In this document: positions 22,756 to 35,529 of the stretch, one piece after another
Layout: every line of letters begins with the position of its first letter
Position numbering within the stretch: position 1 is the first letter of the stretch
Assembly (NCBI RefSeq): GCF_000237925.1
Contig: NC_031495.1
Span: 36,834,772 to 36,898,771, forward strand
Origin: Schistosoma mansoni
Lineage: Eukaryota; Platyhelminthes; Trematoda; Strigeidida; Schistosomatidae
Reading direction: 5' to 3'
Length of the DNA stretch: 64,000 nucleotides
Translations under genes and position numbers: made by a program
Notes under the pieces: generated by a model
Seen by the model: only the letters and a program-made list of their open reading frames with translations
Told to the model about the DNA's origin: nothing
The model's database searches: none

Positions 22756-22957
22756 TATCATTAAAGCAAGTTGATAAAATTCATTGATTACTCAAAAAAG
22801 TTTGTTACTATATGTATGTGTTGGTGTGATTGTTTTTTTTTTAAACAAAAAAATGTTTCATTCACTATTATGATCATTATCATGCATTGAAAACATTGAA
22901 TTTTATTTAATCACTTGCCGATACATTCCAAAAAAAATAATTATTTTTCTTAATAGA

Positions 22958-22963
22958 AATAAA
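22958..22963 (+). terminator. Poly(A) signal for the GPCR gene
   Basis: AATAAA about 200 bp after the GPCR stop codon, in an otherwise featureless AT-rich 3' region. Confidence 0.45.
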
Positions 22964-23225
22964 GAGTTTTCAACAGAGAAACCGATGAAATCTGAGAGTT
23001 TATTTTATTTTTATCTGGTGTACTTTCGAAATCTTGTTTGGAAGTTGTCATCATTAGCTATTTAGTTTTGATTAACTTTTGTCCAATATGCTATTTGTTA
23101 TTCGATATACATATATATATTATTCATCATTTGAATCTGATTATTAGATTTTCAAAATGATTATGGGGTTAATATTTAGAAATTCTAAAATAAAAATGTA
23201 TAATAATTACTTTATTATTCATGGG
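22964..23225. other. AT-rich intergenic stretch
   Basis: Nothing recognised between the GPCR 3' region and the RTE-like fragment. Confidence 0.55.
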
Positions 23226-23690
23226 CGATAAAAGTAGAGGATATTCGTAGGCTGCTAGTATTCGATCATAGGTGTCTTCGAAGCATTGCTCGTATATCCT
23301 GGGATCACCGGGTAAGTAGTACAGTTGTTAGGAAACGGGTACTAGGTAAGGATGACAAATCGATTGATGTAGTAGTGAAACTTCATCAGTTGATATGGCT
23401 AGGACACGTGTTACGTATGCCCAACCACCAAATGCCCCAACGTGTGACGTTTTATGGTGTAGGAGTAGGTTGGGAGAAAGCTAGAGGCGGCCAGACCAAA
23501 ACATGGCACAAATCCATGAAGTCACTGACAAGTGGACTGGGCCATGTTGGTAGGTGTAGACTACCTGGTTGGGATTCGCGAGATGATAGCAACCGATGGT
23601 TAGAGATCTTGAATGACATGGCTCAAAATCGTTTGCAATGGCGAAGGTGCATTCATTCTTTGTGTTCTGCCAAATTCTAATCTTCTGAAT
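23226..23690 (+). mobile_element. C-terminal fragment of RTE-like family 2 polyprotein
   Basis: Plus strand encodes the region after the RT fingers: IRRLLVFDHRCLRSIARISW, WLGHVLRMPNHQMPQR, RGGQTKTWHKSMKSL, then WLEILNDMAQNRLQWRRC and a stop at 23678. The open frame is nearly uninterrupted. 5'-truncated. Confidence 0.82.
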
Positions 23691-23924
23691 TCTTCATGTC
23701 TCTATCTTTTTTCTCTTTCCAAATTTACTTCACTGGATTATACTCCTTGAATAACATCTTCAAACCCTAATCTTTCGGATTACTGCTTATACTCTTACTA
23801 CTTCTACCACTATGGGATTTGAATCAACAACTGAATCTCTGCGTTAATGTGGTATGGCAACTCGAACTGATGTACGTACGTACGAAGTTCTACGTTGTGA
23901 CTGGCTGCCTGACTTTAATGCTCT

Positions 23925-24432
23925 ATCTTGGTTCCTTACTTACGTCATTTACCCCTCATGGAGGACTATAGGCCGCACACCAACATTCTCTATCCAACCC
24001 AGCCCTGGGAAATGCTTTCCAGTTGTTGTTCATCTTTTTCATATCGGCTTCTATTTCGCGATTTAATGTGTTCTTTGGCCTTCCTCTTTTTCGCTTTCCT
24101 TTCGGATTCCAAGTTAGGACTTGCCTCGTGATGCAGTTTGGTGGTTTCCTCAATGTATGTCCTATCAACTTCCAACTTCTTATTCTAATATCATCTTCAG
24201 CTGGAAACTGATTTTTCCTCTCCCATAAAACGCTGTTGCTGATAGTATCCGGCCAGTGAATGTTGAGTATTTTGCGTAAACAAATGTTTATAAATACTTG
24301 TATCTTGTTGACGATGGATGTAATAGTTCTCCACGTTTCAACTCCGTTCGTTAAGACTTTCTTGACGTTCGTATTGGTAAATGACAACAATAACTGAAAC
24401 GATTCATTTTTGACTAATTCAAGGTATGTCAA
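23925..24432 (-). mobile_element. C-terminal fragment of RTE-like family 1
   Basis: Minus strand: [36 protein letters not shown], then [35 protein letters not shown] and the 3' tail with TAAATGACGTAAGTAAG. It faces the family 2 fragment just to the left. 5'-truncated. Confidence 0.82.
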
Positions 24433-24660
24433 GTGAACGTACCCTAATCCAATAGTGTTCGTTTAGAAACTGAGGTGACGTGTTCTCATTAAAATGAAAT
24501 CCAAGTCTAATTGATGTTTATTACGAAGTTCTTACCTAGTTTACTTAACGAAAGATAAAAGGAGTGTTAAGTTTATCTTACATTGTTCCTACTCACTCTC
24601 CTTCCACTCCTTTGTTTATTGTTTTATACTACTTATTTATATTCAGTAAGCAGTTGTATC

Positions 24661-24734
24661 TTGATGTTGGTTTGTTCTCTGAGCTGGGTGGTTTGGTCGT
24701 GGAGCTTTCATCGTCCTTCTGAACGACATCATCA
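24661..24734 (-). mobile_element. 74-bp mini-element M2 with perfect target duplication
   Basis: Bracketed by the perfect 11-bp duplication GCAGTTGTATC (24650-24660 and 24735-24745). The minus strand reads TGATGATGTCGTTCAG, hairpin, GAAAGCTC, then CCACGACC and a 3' end ACATCAA. Compared with M1 the 5' side is a few bases shorter while the 3' end is the same, the pattern of a 5'-truncated retrocopy. Confidence 0.75.
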
Positions 24735-24865
24735 GCAGTTGTATCCTTGACAATTTCCACATACACATTGTAACGCAAGTTGTACTGTGACATTCGGAAA
24801 CGTCCACATATATTTATAATGTTTATTGTACTTATCATTGTATTTGTCATTATAATCACTGTACT

Positions 24866-25213
24866 TTAATTACTGTAACGGTTATCCACAGTTGTGTATT
24901 TGTTTAAACGCAACAGTTTCCATATCGTTTGCTCTTGGTTCGAGTTTCGATTGCTTATAAACTGTTGTCCAATTTCGACACAGCTATCGGCTGTCTTTGT
25001 ACTATCGAAGCCTTTACTATTTTCATTCTTGAACGACGCGTTTAAACGCCTAGACACCTCACAATCTGAGGTTTGTAATTGAATTTTGTGTTTTATATAA
25101 TAAAGAACCGCTTTTGTAGACAAATCGTTGTTTTGGAACTTCGATTTTGCGCGTATCTCAATCAGGTCACTTGGACGCCTCGATAGACTTAACAAGGAGA
25201 TTTCACAAAACAT
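24866..25213 (-). CDS. Unidentified 115-codon ORF
   Basis: Open minus-strand frame starting at a true ATG, basic N-terminal third (LSRRPSDLIEIRAKSKFQN), no transmembrane segment or known motif. No neighbour supports it and it may be chance or a retroelement scrap. An AATAAA-like ATAATAAAG lies on the other strand at 25098. Confidence 0.2.
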   Translation of the reverse strand: MFCEISLLSLSRRPSDLIEIRAKSKFQNNDLSTKAVLYYIKHKIQLQTSDCEVSRRLNASFKNENSKGFDSTKTADSCVEIGQQFISNRNSNQEQTIWKLLRLNKYTTVDNRYSN

Positions 25214-27690
25214 CTTATATACTCATATAAACTATGCATCTTAGCATTGTAGTTCAACAGTTATCTGTTATATTTTGTTGACTTCAAACTACGACTTTAT
25301 CCAATAAATAGAATGACTGAGATATGCTCCATTCATGTACATAAATATATACAATTTTAATTCCTAGGAATATCTCGTAACGAGCAGTGGAGAATAAGAC
25401 CATGGGGATTTAAATAATAGGTCACTTCTGTTTTCTTTTGAAACAAATTTTATTGGTGACCTAATGATTTTAAAGGTTTCTTTATTGTGCATCAATTTCT
25501 TCCCGACACTAAATTCTAGTGGTGATAGAAATTAATTTTTGTCATATTTTGAAAGTGCTCAACGCTATATTTTTATGGGTGCTCTCTTGCTCTCTCTGTG
25601 TGACTCAATACATGGCCTTTTGACCACATATAACCGTTAGTCTATTTATTACAAATTACTTTTAAATGTTAGTCATTGACCGGTCTGATTACATTAGTCT
25701 TAAATTTTGATAAAAACATGTAACTCGTAAAACTATTTAGATCCCTTGAAAAAATAGTTATTGATGATACATGAATTTGTGAATTGACTGTTACTGTATC
25801 TTTGAGCCTCACTGAAGTAAATTCTGAAGCTTTGATCATGGTTCCTGAGAATTGTACATTCAATCACCTGAAAATTCATAAGTACGTACTGTTTAGTAGT
25901 TCTGTAATTACCAAATATTGTTGTACTGAACATGTTAATTTTTGTCGACTGATAGTAATTTCCTGTTGGTATTAAATACCTTTAGTTTACTATTTAAGCA
26001 CTACGTCCTTAATTTATAAGTAGGTGTTACACGTTCGTTTTCGGCTGAAGCATAGAGATTTAAAATAATTATGATGTTGAAATTTCACAGTAATTACCTG
26101 TGGTGAGTAACCAATACACTTACTGTAAAATTAAATATTTTATCTTCAGTTCAAACCATTCATAACAATATAATACAATTCCATACTCTATACTTTAAAT
26201 TTGAGTTCTTGATTTTGTCGTGTTGAAGATCAAGACATATTGGGATTAGTAGTATTTCGTTACGTCATTTCAAATTCATATCTGGCGTTGCGATACAAAT
26301 GTGTTCACGTGACATAGGAAAATTGCACATCAACGCACTACCCCGAGTAGTGGACGATTATTTGAAATGTTTTGATGCTTCGTGTTTGTCACATAACCTC
26401 AAGGAAGACGGCATTTAAGCTCATTTTATTACTCCTATCGGTAGAGAATCTTGTATTTTGTTAAAAAATCGTGCGCATCATGACAAACATATTCTACTGT
26501 CAATCGAAAACTAAAAAATTACTGATAGATCATTTTCACGTAACATCATACGAAACGTGTGAAAAATATAGTTCAGTAAATTAGTTTGTGCTCCGAATAG
26601 AACTACTTGAGATTTCACACCACAGCTTCAGACAAAAGCTGTTAAGTACAATTTCAGTGAACAGCTGAATATTCAACTTTTTGACCGTCTGATTTCAGGT
26701 CTAAACTATTCTAAACTAGAGAAACAGCACTTTTCAGATACCTAGAAATTTCTATCCCACTTATGAAAATGGTAATAATAATCCTTGTGATGCTGTTGCG
26801 AAACAACAAGAAGTTTATTATCAATTGTGAATCACTCTTCTGTATTGCAGAAACCACAGACCCCCAACAGGAACAGTTCCGATTCATTCAGATAGATGAA
26901 TTATTCAAAAAGCGCTTTTAATTCTTCTTTGAGTGTTAGATCTTGTATTTCATGTGTCAAGCTCCATCTTCGTAGCTCAAATCAATTTTGTTACTCACGT
27001 TGCTTTAACTGTAGAAAGGTTTAACAAATACACGTTTGTAGAAGTTTAAAGTCTTTTACTACTAAAACACTGAATTATAGCGGTTCAAGACCAGGTTATT
27101 TGGACAGAAGGATGGATTCATTGTCGCTCACTCCCGCTTGCATCATTACTTCATATTTAATGCAAAAATTACTTACTATCACATGCGAATCCCATTCATT
27201 TACTGTTGATACAGATAGCATAGAGCCAATGATTTCTAAGATAAATTTCCTGTTTCATTATGATAATGTCCGTTTAAAACCTATAAATTCTTCAGTCACT
27301 GGCCACCAGTTACCCAATATTGGTACAGTCAATAATCCATTGAGTAAGTAAGAGGGTATTTATATCAATATTCCATTTCTGGTTAGAGAGTACGACCCAT
27401 CTATGCTTGGGTTAAAGAGCCTTAGCTTGCTATGCGTGCGCATCTCTTTATGTACTAATTCCTCGAACAGTACCTTAATCAAAGATCTGGTCTTGCAATG
27501 CTCAAAGCCTGTAGCAGGTATGAAAATTACCCAGTACATTTGGAAGTAAAGGGACAGCCCATTTACACAAGAAAGTGTTTACCGAAGACCGGAGCATAAA
27601 GTACTTCAATAACTGTAAGGTCCAGGGATAAGAGAGATGATACTGACTTCTTCAACATAAAGAACAAAATGCACCTTGACTTTAGGCCAA
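25214..27690. other. AT-rich non-coding stretch
   Basis: Nothing firmly recognised. A minor open frame at 27100-27351 has no identifiable domain and may belong to the 5' side of the gypsy element. Confidence 0.5.
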
Positions 27691-30640
27691 CAGTCAATAT
27701 ATATCACTGGTGCCTAAGTATTCAGTTGAAGTAGACATTGATCAAACAACCGATATCGAAGCCCAGTTCTTCTACTCAGGAGCTGACTTCCACGAGCGTG
27801 GTGTGACAGACCCACGTGCACAAATCCTCATGACAGCGAAGGCACTACCGAGCGATTTTAACAGGTACGCCACACCTAGTATGTTTACTAGTGATGTTTA
27901 TGAACCTCACGAAATTTTAAAGGAGGCTATCATTGAACGTGGAAACCTAACCGACTGACAAGGATCAGAATGGTTTTTCCTTAACATTGAGTTGTAACAC
28001 GACTCAGTAACAGAAATATTGTTAGTTGTTCCGGAGGCCATTGGTTAACGGACCATTGACGAGGGTCCGTCTGTACACTTCTTGTCAAAGCTCCCCAACA
28101 TATGTAGGTGGTTCCTATCACATTTTAAAGTGACTCCAAAGACAAACTAACTACATCTGTCACCGTATTCCGGAGATCACAAGGACCTCCAACGTCAAGG
28201 TGTATTCTGTCGAAGAAAATCCTCAAACGGCACAAAATGATGTTACGGATCTCTGTCATACGTTCACTCGTTATATTAATATTCATTGTAATCGTATACT
28301 CTCTCAAACTCCCAAAATAAGCTCGTCATGAAAATGATCTGCCTCTAGACAACAAGAAGCAGGCAAACTTGATTGGTATCACGATAAGTATAGCAAGTCT
28401 TCGGGAAATTGCAGAAAACCCTGCGGTTTTCCGGGATGCAAACAGTTCGACACAAAATTTTCTTTGGGAAACTTCCCCATCGGCACGCATTGATGGTAAC
28501 CGTTGCCAGAGGACAAAGCCATCTGGTGTTCATCAGTGATGTGATAACGGAAGTTCTCTATCTCTACGAAAAGGAAACAGAAGTGAACGTTCTTTCTTCG
28601 AATTTCAACGACCATCTGCAGAAGTTTGTTCTCAACTTACAAGCGGAAAATGGAAAACCAATCTCTACTTACGGTAAGCGATATGTTTATACTAAGGCGG
28701 GTTTATGCAATATAATTCACTGGCTTTCGTTGTTGCAGATGTTTCTATGCCAATGATTAGCATGAGCTTGCTACACCATAATCCACTCATCGACAAGTGC
28801 GAAAGAAGTTTAGCAGGTGGCAATGCTAAACTATGTGTTTGTGTAACTTCATTTTCTGTTTGTAGATTATTCCCGATCACTGTTAGGCATATAAACGACC
28901 CATAATGTCAGCGGATATTTGACAAGTACCCCGAACTGTACCAAGCGCGACCAAAAATACCGCGTGCAACCAGCAATGACACACACAACATCGTGGCTAC
29001 AGAACTACCTGCGTTTTCGAAAGTGCACCGACTAGCTCTCCAAAAGCTAAGGTTGACCTAAAACGAATTCTCCCACATGAAAGACTTGTGAATTATTCGA
29101 AAATCAAAAGGCCCATGGGTATCTCCCTTGCAGATGGTCACTAAAAAGGACAGCCTTGATTAGCGTCCAACTGGTGGCTACAGCGACTAAATGCGAAAAT
29201 CATTCCTGATCGTTGCCTTACATTCACGATTTAACAGCCACCTTGAAAAGTAAAACTGTCTTTTTGAAAATCGGCTTGGTTGGAGCGTGCAACCGAATTT
29301 CCATCGGTGCCCACGACATTCTTAAAACCACCATCATTACCCTCATTGGACTCTACGAATTTTTGCGAATGGCTTTAGGCTTGAGGAACGCTGCACAAAC
29401 TTTTCGCAAGCTCATCGATGACGTCTTTCCAGGTCTCAACTTCGTATATGCATATTTAGATGACCGCTTGATAGCATGTCCGGACAGAGAATTCGGTATG
29501 CAGTATGCCGACCTTGTTTCCGAATTACTGAAAAAACGGTGTATTACCGCAACCATTTAGAAATGTGAAATGAAAACCAACTTCCCAGATTTTCTTAATC
29601 ACATTATTGATGTCCATGGAATCGACCCTCTAAGAAACAAAGCGGCGGTCATTTTGGATTATCTAGAACCTGCCACAGTCAAACAATCAACAACAATTAA
29701 CGTCCTGGTAAGTTCTAAGTGATGGTTCTCGCCGAATCAAGCATTACTCTTGAGATTCTTAACAGATCAACTTCGTGGAAGTGAGAAAATCATCAGTTTG
29801 GATGACAACTCCAAGACAGCACTCGCCAAGTCATCAAGAAACTAACTATGCATGCGCACCAGGAAATTAAAGCACCCATTGCTACCTCGGTAGATGAATC
29901 GGACTTGGAAATCGGAGGGGTCTTAAAACAACGAGTAGACAGCGCTTTGCAGTGATTCCTGTTTTTATAAGCATAGGTAATAAGAGATTCCGAAACTACA
30001 ACTAGCGACGACGCAGTCGAAGGCGATGAAGATCAGTCATAACACGCCTGGCAAACTTTGTCATCCGTCTCAAGACAGTGGCAAGTCAGAGAATCGAGGT
30101 ACAACACACCTGGCAAGGAATTCCTAGTCATTTATTGTGCCTTATGGCAATTCCAACACTGTTAAAGACTGGTAATTCACTCTATTTACCGACCATAAAC
30201 CTCTTAAATACTCTCTTCGCCGGTCTTCAGGCTACTGCTGCCATCGAAAGTCTTCGAAAACGTTTCTTCGACAACTCTGAAACTGCGGATCCGACAGAAT
30301 GGAAAAGGCTAGGAAACTACTATGTGACACACCCGCAGGTGAGGATCGACATTAATGGCGAAACAGTAATGACGTGATGTTTTTAATACGTCACACAAAC
30401 TTACTCATACAGGTTTTCGTGCAACTATTAAGTTCATAGCAAAGCGTTTCTTTGGCGTGGTGGGTACGCTCCTGTGTAAACTGTCGAAAGTCCAAGGTGA
30501 TAAGACACAACAAATGTCCTGTGAGCTCTTTCAAAACTCCCGACGCTCATTTCGACCATGTCCATCTTGATACGGTAGGATCCTTATCAGATTCAAATTG
30601 ATACGTATGTGTTCGATCATTCTTAAGTCCAGTGTTGCAT
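27691..30640 (+). mobile_element. Decayed Ty3/gypsy LTR retrotransposon interior
   Basis: Order on the plus strand fits gag-protease-RT-RNase H-integrase. Gag-like: EAQFFYSGADFHERGV and HEILKEAIIERGNLTD (27710-27958). Protease-like: RGQSHLVFISDV and ISTYGKRYVYT (28500-28690), but the catalytic DTG position reads YEKE. RT: YIHDLTATLKSKTVFLKI, YEFLRMALGLRNAAQTF and YAYLDD (29213-29480). RNase H and integrase scraps run to about 30600 (PVFRLLLPSKVFEN; HFDHVHLDTVG). Frames shift repeatedly and stops are common. The motif set resembles the CsRn1-like clade. I found no LTRs at its ends. Confidence 0.82.
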
Positions 30641-32000
30641 GCAGACTATCAGCTCTTGTCCAACAAGGACAAACAGTTGTTGAAAACGGTTTGATGAACT
30701 GCAATTAAATTGATTTCCGGAATCCCAACGCTACGGTTTGACTAGAGACTGAAAAAACCACGTCTATTTCCCTTGTCATATTGAAGAACTTGAGGTGATT
30801 TGATCACAGTTTCTAGATTCCTTAATAATATCCTTACATCTTGTATTCCATTTTTCCTATATTCCGAAATAAAGAGTCATCGAAGGAACTTAAAAATAGT
30901 CCACAGGTCTGCAACAGACAACTTGTCAGCCAATTGCCGATTATTCCACCAAATCATCAAGGAGTAAAATTTCTTACCTCATCATGTAGTTAAAAACCCA
31001 TCTACAGACAGGTTGTAAAGAGAGTTTGCTGGATCTTGAAATCACTGTTTGAAAGACTGATGGAACCTTATAAATATTTTTCGTTTCCTAGACTGAAACT
31101 GAGAAAAAAACTGAAAATAAACAGGCCCAAATCACTTATATCTAACGGAAGCCATGTTTGACCAAACGTTTTAGGCAAGTTCTGATGACATGAAACGTAA
31201 TCAAACGAAAAGTGATACAGAATCCTCGCAGGCAGTGTGTCACTTTAGTTTCCATAACTGGTTAAAGCATCGAAGAACAGGTCTGTGTTTTATTGGATAT
31301 TGTACTTAGAAGCCGCTTGATTTGCAGGGCTTGTTACAATGTTCGGACAAGTCCTTATAATCCAGGTTGTTGAGGTTTTGGAAAATTTTCCAAAGGACTT
31401 CCAGTTTACTGTTAATAAGTCATGACCCACCAATTTTCTGAGGGCTAAGTGTTCTGTTTGTGTATATATCATCTACCTTTAAAATGACCTTGATCAGTAA
31501 ATAGTATAACCTTGCTAATGTAAACAGTTCTGTTGCAGCAGTACATTTTGATTACAACCGATTAACATATACAGTAAAAATAGTGATATTACCTGCCGAT
31601 CCGAGAACGATTGAATACAGAAAGTAAATTTTAAAATAATCGTTTTTTGATACAAATGGACGTAAAAAGCTGTGTTTGCTGTACACCAAAAGACTATAAA
31701 TTCTATCACCAAAAGTCATTTTTAAGCTATGTGTACTGTATGCAAACAAGGATCAGCGAATAATGGAAGAAAGCGCTATACGAACTTAGTTACTTGGTGT
31801 TTTGTTTAATACTTTCACATTTGTATCGTAAACAGAATCTCAGAGTAATGTAACTTATATGCTTTTGTCATCTTGTATTAGTCTTGTTTTTTACCATAAT
31901 AGCGTAGATTTGACATGTGGTTGGTGATGCGTTCTTAAGCGTTTGTCAGATAATGCAGTGAACTTTTTGAATATAGTCCGAATGGTTCTGGACGGAATAG
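30641..32000. other. Non-coding stretch
   Basis: Nothing recognised; the right part may hold the 3' untranslated region of the CR1-like element. Confidence 0.5.
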
Positions 32001-33515
32001 AAGCTTTCGCTTAACGGGCTTCCGTATCTAGTAGTAAAAGATCACCGATACCTCCATTTAGGAACCTAGGTATACTAACTATTAAGGAGGAAAAAGGAAG
32101 AAAAATCGATAAATCATAGTAAGATACTGTCTTCAGTCATTAAGAATATATCAAGTTGCCTCTTAAAGGACTCCTGGAAAGTCGCTTTTACTAGCCCAGT
32201 TGGCAGTGAATTCCTTCATTTGATTGCTCTCAAGGGGTAACAGGTGTGTATACAGTCCGTTTTGCTGTATTGTCTCTAGTTTCTGGGTGTTACCCCTAAG
32301 GTTTGTGTTGGAGCTAGACTTAAGTAGGTGTCTAAGAGGATGTCTAGAAGTGTTAAGGATACAGTCAACCATTAGAAAGTCACCCCTAAGACGCCTATAC
32401 TCTGATTGGTAAAGGAATAGTGATTCGAGGCGCTCTTCATAAGGTTTGAATTTGGGTCCCCGAACTGATTTCTTGGCTCGCCGTTGTATACGCTCCAGGG
32501 TGTCCCTATCCTTTTAGAGTGGGGGAGGAAATACTATGTTTCCGTATTCTAAATGGGGACGAATAAAACTGTTGAAGGTTATGTGGAAAGTTCTTCTATC
32601 AAACTGGCTAAAAATGCGCTTCAATGTTACCAGTGCAAGGTTTGTTCATAAGGCATCCTCGTCTCAGTTAGAGTAAGACTTCAAATCGTAGGGTACCAAA
32701 ACTCCTAAATCTTTTTCAACGAGGGATACTTCCAGAGGAGAGTTTCCTAAGTTGTAACTGTAGTCTGCAACATGTCTCAGACGGACTACTTTACACTTTT
32801 AAGTGTTGAGAGTAAGTTCGTTGTCATCTGCCCAACTTTGAAGACGAGTCTGATCCTCCTGAAGTGCCAGCATGTCCTCTTGGTTGCGTATCTCTTTCTA
32901 AAGTTTCATATCATCAGCAAAAAGTAATAGGTCAGACGATACCTGTTGTGGAAGGTCGTTTATATAAATCAAGAAAAGAAGAGGCCCTAGTACTGAACCC
33001 TGGACGACCTCACTAGGACATTCCATAGCCTGGGAGACAGTGAAGTTAACCCTGACCTTAAAATGTCGATTTTTTGGATATGAAGTGAACCAACCAATTA
33101 AAGGTGATTCGGCACTTAACCGTTTGAGTCTATTGATAAGACATATATGGTTGACCCTATCAAAAGCTTTTCAAAAGTCAATGTATATGACGCCAGCCTT
33201 CCCCTTGATATCAAGGATGGTTGTCCATCTGTCCACCGCAGTCAGCAGGTTGGTTATACATGAGTGACCTTTTCTGAGACCTTGCTGTTTGGGTGAAAAG
33301 AAGTTTATGGATAATAATTAATCATGCATACTGACACATATCAGAGACTCCATAATTTTTGAAGGTAGAGAGAAGTGCTACTGGTCGGTAGCTTGAAGGG
33401 TTGCTGCATCGACCTCCTCTAAAAATTGGTGTGATGTGATTCAGCTTCCAGTTTTCTGGTAGTGTGCCTCGGCGTGGCAATTTCGGTAGCATCACGCCAA
33501 GCGGTGTTGCCAAGA
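32000..33515 (-). mobile_element. CR1-like non-LTR retrotransposon, 5'-truncated
   Basis: Minus strand, from 33515: LPENWKLNHITPIFRGG, then CIINLLTAVDRW-type and DIKGKAGVIYIDFSKAFDRV, SVLGPLLFLIYIND, LLLFADDMKL (the catalytic Asp pair kept, near 32930), IRPHLEYGNIVFPPPL, LERIQRRAKKSVRG and EYRRLRGDFLMVDCIL to 32163. The region after it to about 32000 is probable 3' UTR. Only a handful of stops interrupt an otherwise long frame. The N-terminal endonuclease part is missing. Confidence 0.85.
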
Positions 33516-33860
33516 TTGAAGCTGATTCCCTCAGTATAGCAGATTATAAACTGTTGTATTCGTTAATTAGTCTAAGCATTCTTCTTTGCGATCATGAGCG
33601 ATTGTCTCGGACTTAACGACGTTTGGACAGCTAATTAGAGCTAAAGTTTACATATATATTTTTTTTCTGAGTCACGTCCCGCATACTTTCCGCCTACGAT
33701 ATGCTATTTAATCCGTGCCGTGTTCCAGAGAATCGATTTTTTCCATAACAGCTGTTGTTCTTTGCACCTTTTTACCCAACAATCAAGTACCAATTATATT
33801 TAGCATGTAGCTCAAGCGTAACTTTAGAATAACCTTTTTTTATTTTTTTGGTATCCTTTA
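33516..33860. promoter_or_regulatory. Upstream region of ZNHIT1
   Basis: Short region between the CR1-like fragment and the ZNHIT1 start. T-rich tracts lie at 33660 and 33835; no definite promoter element seen. Confidence 0.4.
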
Positions 33861-34402
33861 ATGCGAAAAAGTAGAGTGAATACATCTAATGATATGGAAA
33901 AACGCGAACTTTTGCGTGAGGCTACTAGACGTCCTTTAGATGATGCAGCTAAAGAAAGGAGACAGAGAAAAACTCTTAGCTTGCTGGAACAAGATAATCA
34001 CATTGAAGAACCCCACTCAGATGTGAAGGGAACGAAGAGACCACAATTTGGAGATGAGGTTTGAATAGTTCTTCAGCATCAGCTTACTACATTTTGTTTT
34101 AGGATGATGTTTCAGCTAACAATAAGCGCCGAAAAAAGAAACGCATATCGAATATTCGTGCACGCTGTAGGAAAACGTTCGAGATTTTACTGGATGAAGA
34201 ATATCAAGCAACCAAAGGAGGAACTACTGGTGCCTGCTATTTTACGGCTGCCGTTCCTCCGAGCAGGCTACCTAGGAGAAAGTTTTGTAATGTCTGTGGT
34301 TTTCAAGGTCTATATAACTGTATAGTTTGTGGTCTACCATACTGCAGTAGGAAGTGTTATGAAATACATTCAGATACACGATGTATGAAATGGGTCGCTT
34401 AA
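33861..34402 (+). CDS. ZNHIT1: Zinc finger HIT domain-containing protein 1
   Basis: Two exons, 33861-34058 and 34103-34402, split by a 44-bp phase-0 intron (GT at 34059, AG at 34101-34102) and giving 165 residues, close to the ~154 of the vertebrate protein. Family marks in order: basic N-terminus with RRPLDDAAKERRQRKTLSLL, the KRPQFGDE segment before the junction, a KRRKKKR basic patch, RCRKTFEILLDEE, PPSRLPRRKFC, and the C-terminal zf-HIT finger with C128, C131, C139, C142, C147, C151, H155 and C160, ending CMKWVA. All eight zinc ligands are present. ZNHIT1 (yeast Vps71/Swc6) is a nuclear subunit of SRCAP/SWR1 remodellers that deposit histone H2A.Z. Start chosen as the first ATG aligning with the family N-terminus. 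Confidence 0.95.
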
Positions 34403-35529
34403 ATAACCCTCGTAATATTACGATCACTTGTAAATATATTTCAATCCTTAAACATTAGCTCTAACACATTGTTTTGGATTTATTTGTATGTTTCATATTC
34501 TACATTGCACTTATAATCCTGGCTTATGATTAAACTTCACTTTTCATTCGTGCAGTCAGTCAATTACGACTATATTATCCACCTTACCGTACGTAATATT
34601 TTCTAACTACAGTGTTAAACATTTCGATATACTTCCTGTCTTCTAAAGCTAAAATTAGGGGTTATCCAATGATGATAGTGTTTGCTTTATTGAATGATAA
34701 TTAATTATAAAGAACAACTCACTAGCCACCCATATATCCGTGAAATTTCCATGAACAGTATTTGTTGGTTAGGGGCTAACGATATCTCCTGACCGCTTAA
34801 AACTTAACAGATATATCCAATTGATGTCTACTACCCAACGGTTAAATAAATAATCCAGTCTACTAAGTACATATTTTTGTCGTAAAGCTGTACAAAGAAA
34901 ATCACCTATGCTAGTTCATGAGGTGTTACATTTCAGTTACTTACACGTACCATGCACACATGCAGAAGTGATTGGTAAGTTTCTCACGTCTACGTTTCGT
35001 AAGCCCAATGTAGTGCTTCGCGTAAGATGATTCACAATCTCCTGATGTACATCAAGTCACGTTCCATTTCGTTTTGTATTTACTAGTTAATAGTGTATAT
35101 TGTCCGAGATTAGACCCAATTCGTGGGTAGAATAAGTCCCCCACATGTTTATAAATAAAATTAGTGAGAGAGTAACGAAAATTATTGGTCTTCAAGATTA
35201 TTCTATTGAGAAGCGTTATATTCACAACTACCTGATCGTAGCTACTCCTTTCACTAGGTGGTCTGGCTTGTATGTTGTGGTAACTCAACAGAGCTATGTT
35301 GAGGTGATACATGTCATCTTGAGATGCTATTCAATATCACATGCTAAATTTGTCAATCACAAACCTTGTAGATTCATATCCCGCGTCAACTATCCCGTCC
35401 ATAGTCTAGCGTTGTAGACTTGACCAAGTATACGTTATGAGATGCACAGTTAACTTTTAGCTTACGTAAGCTACAATCCTATCGGTCCACTTATCTGCAG
35501 ACTTTTCTCTGTACTTTGTCTTGAGCCCG
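34403..35529. other. Non-coding stretch after ZNHIT1
   Basis: Nothing firmly recognised. ATTAAA near 34529 could serve as the ZNHIT1 poly(A) signal. A chance ORF at 35145-35417 was ignored. Confidence 0.5.
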
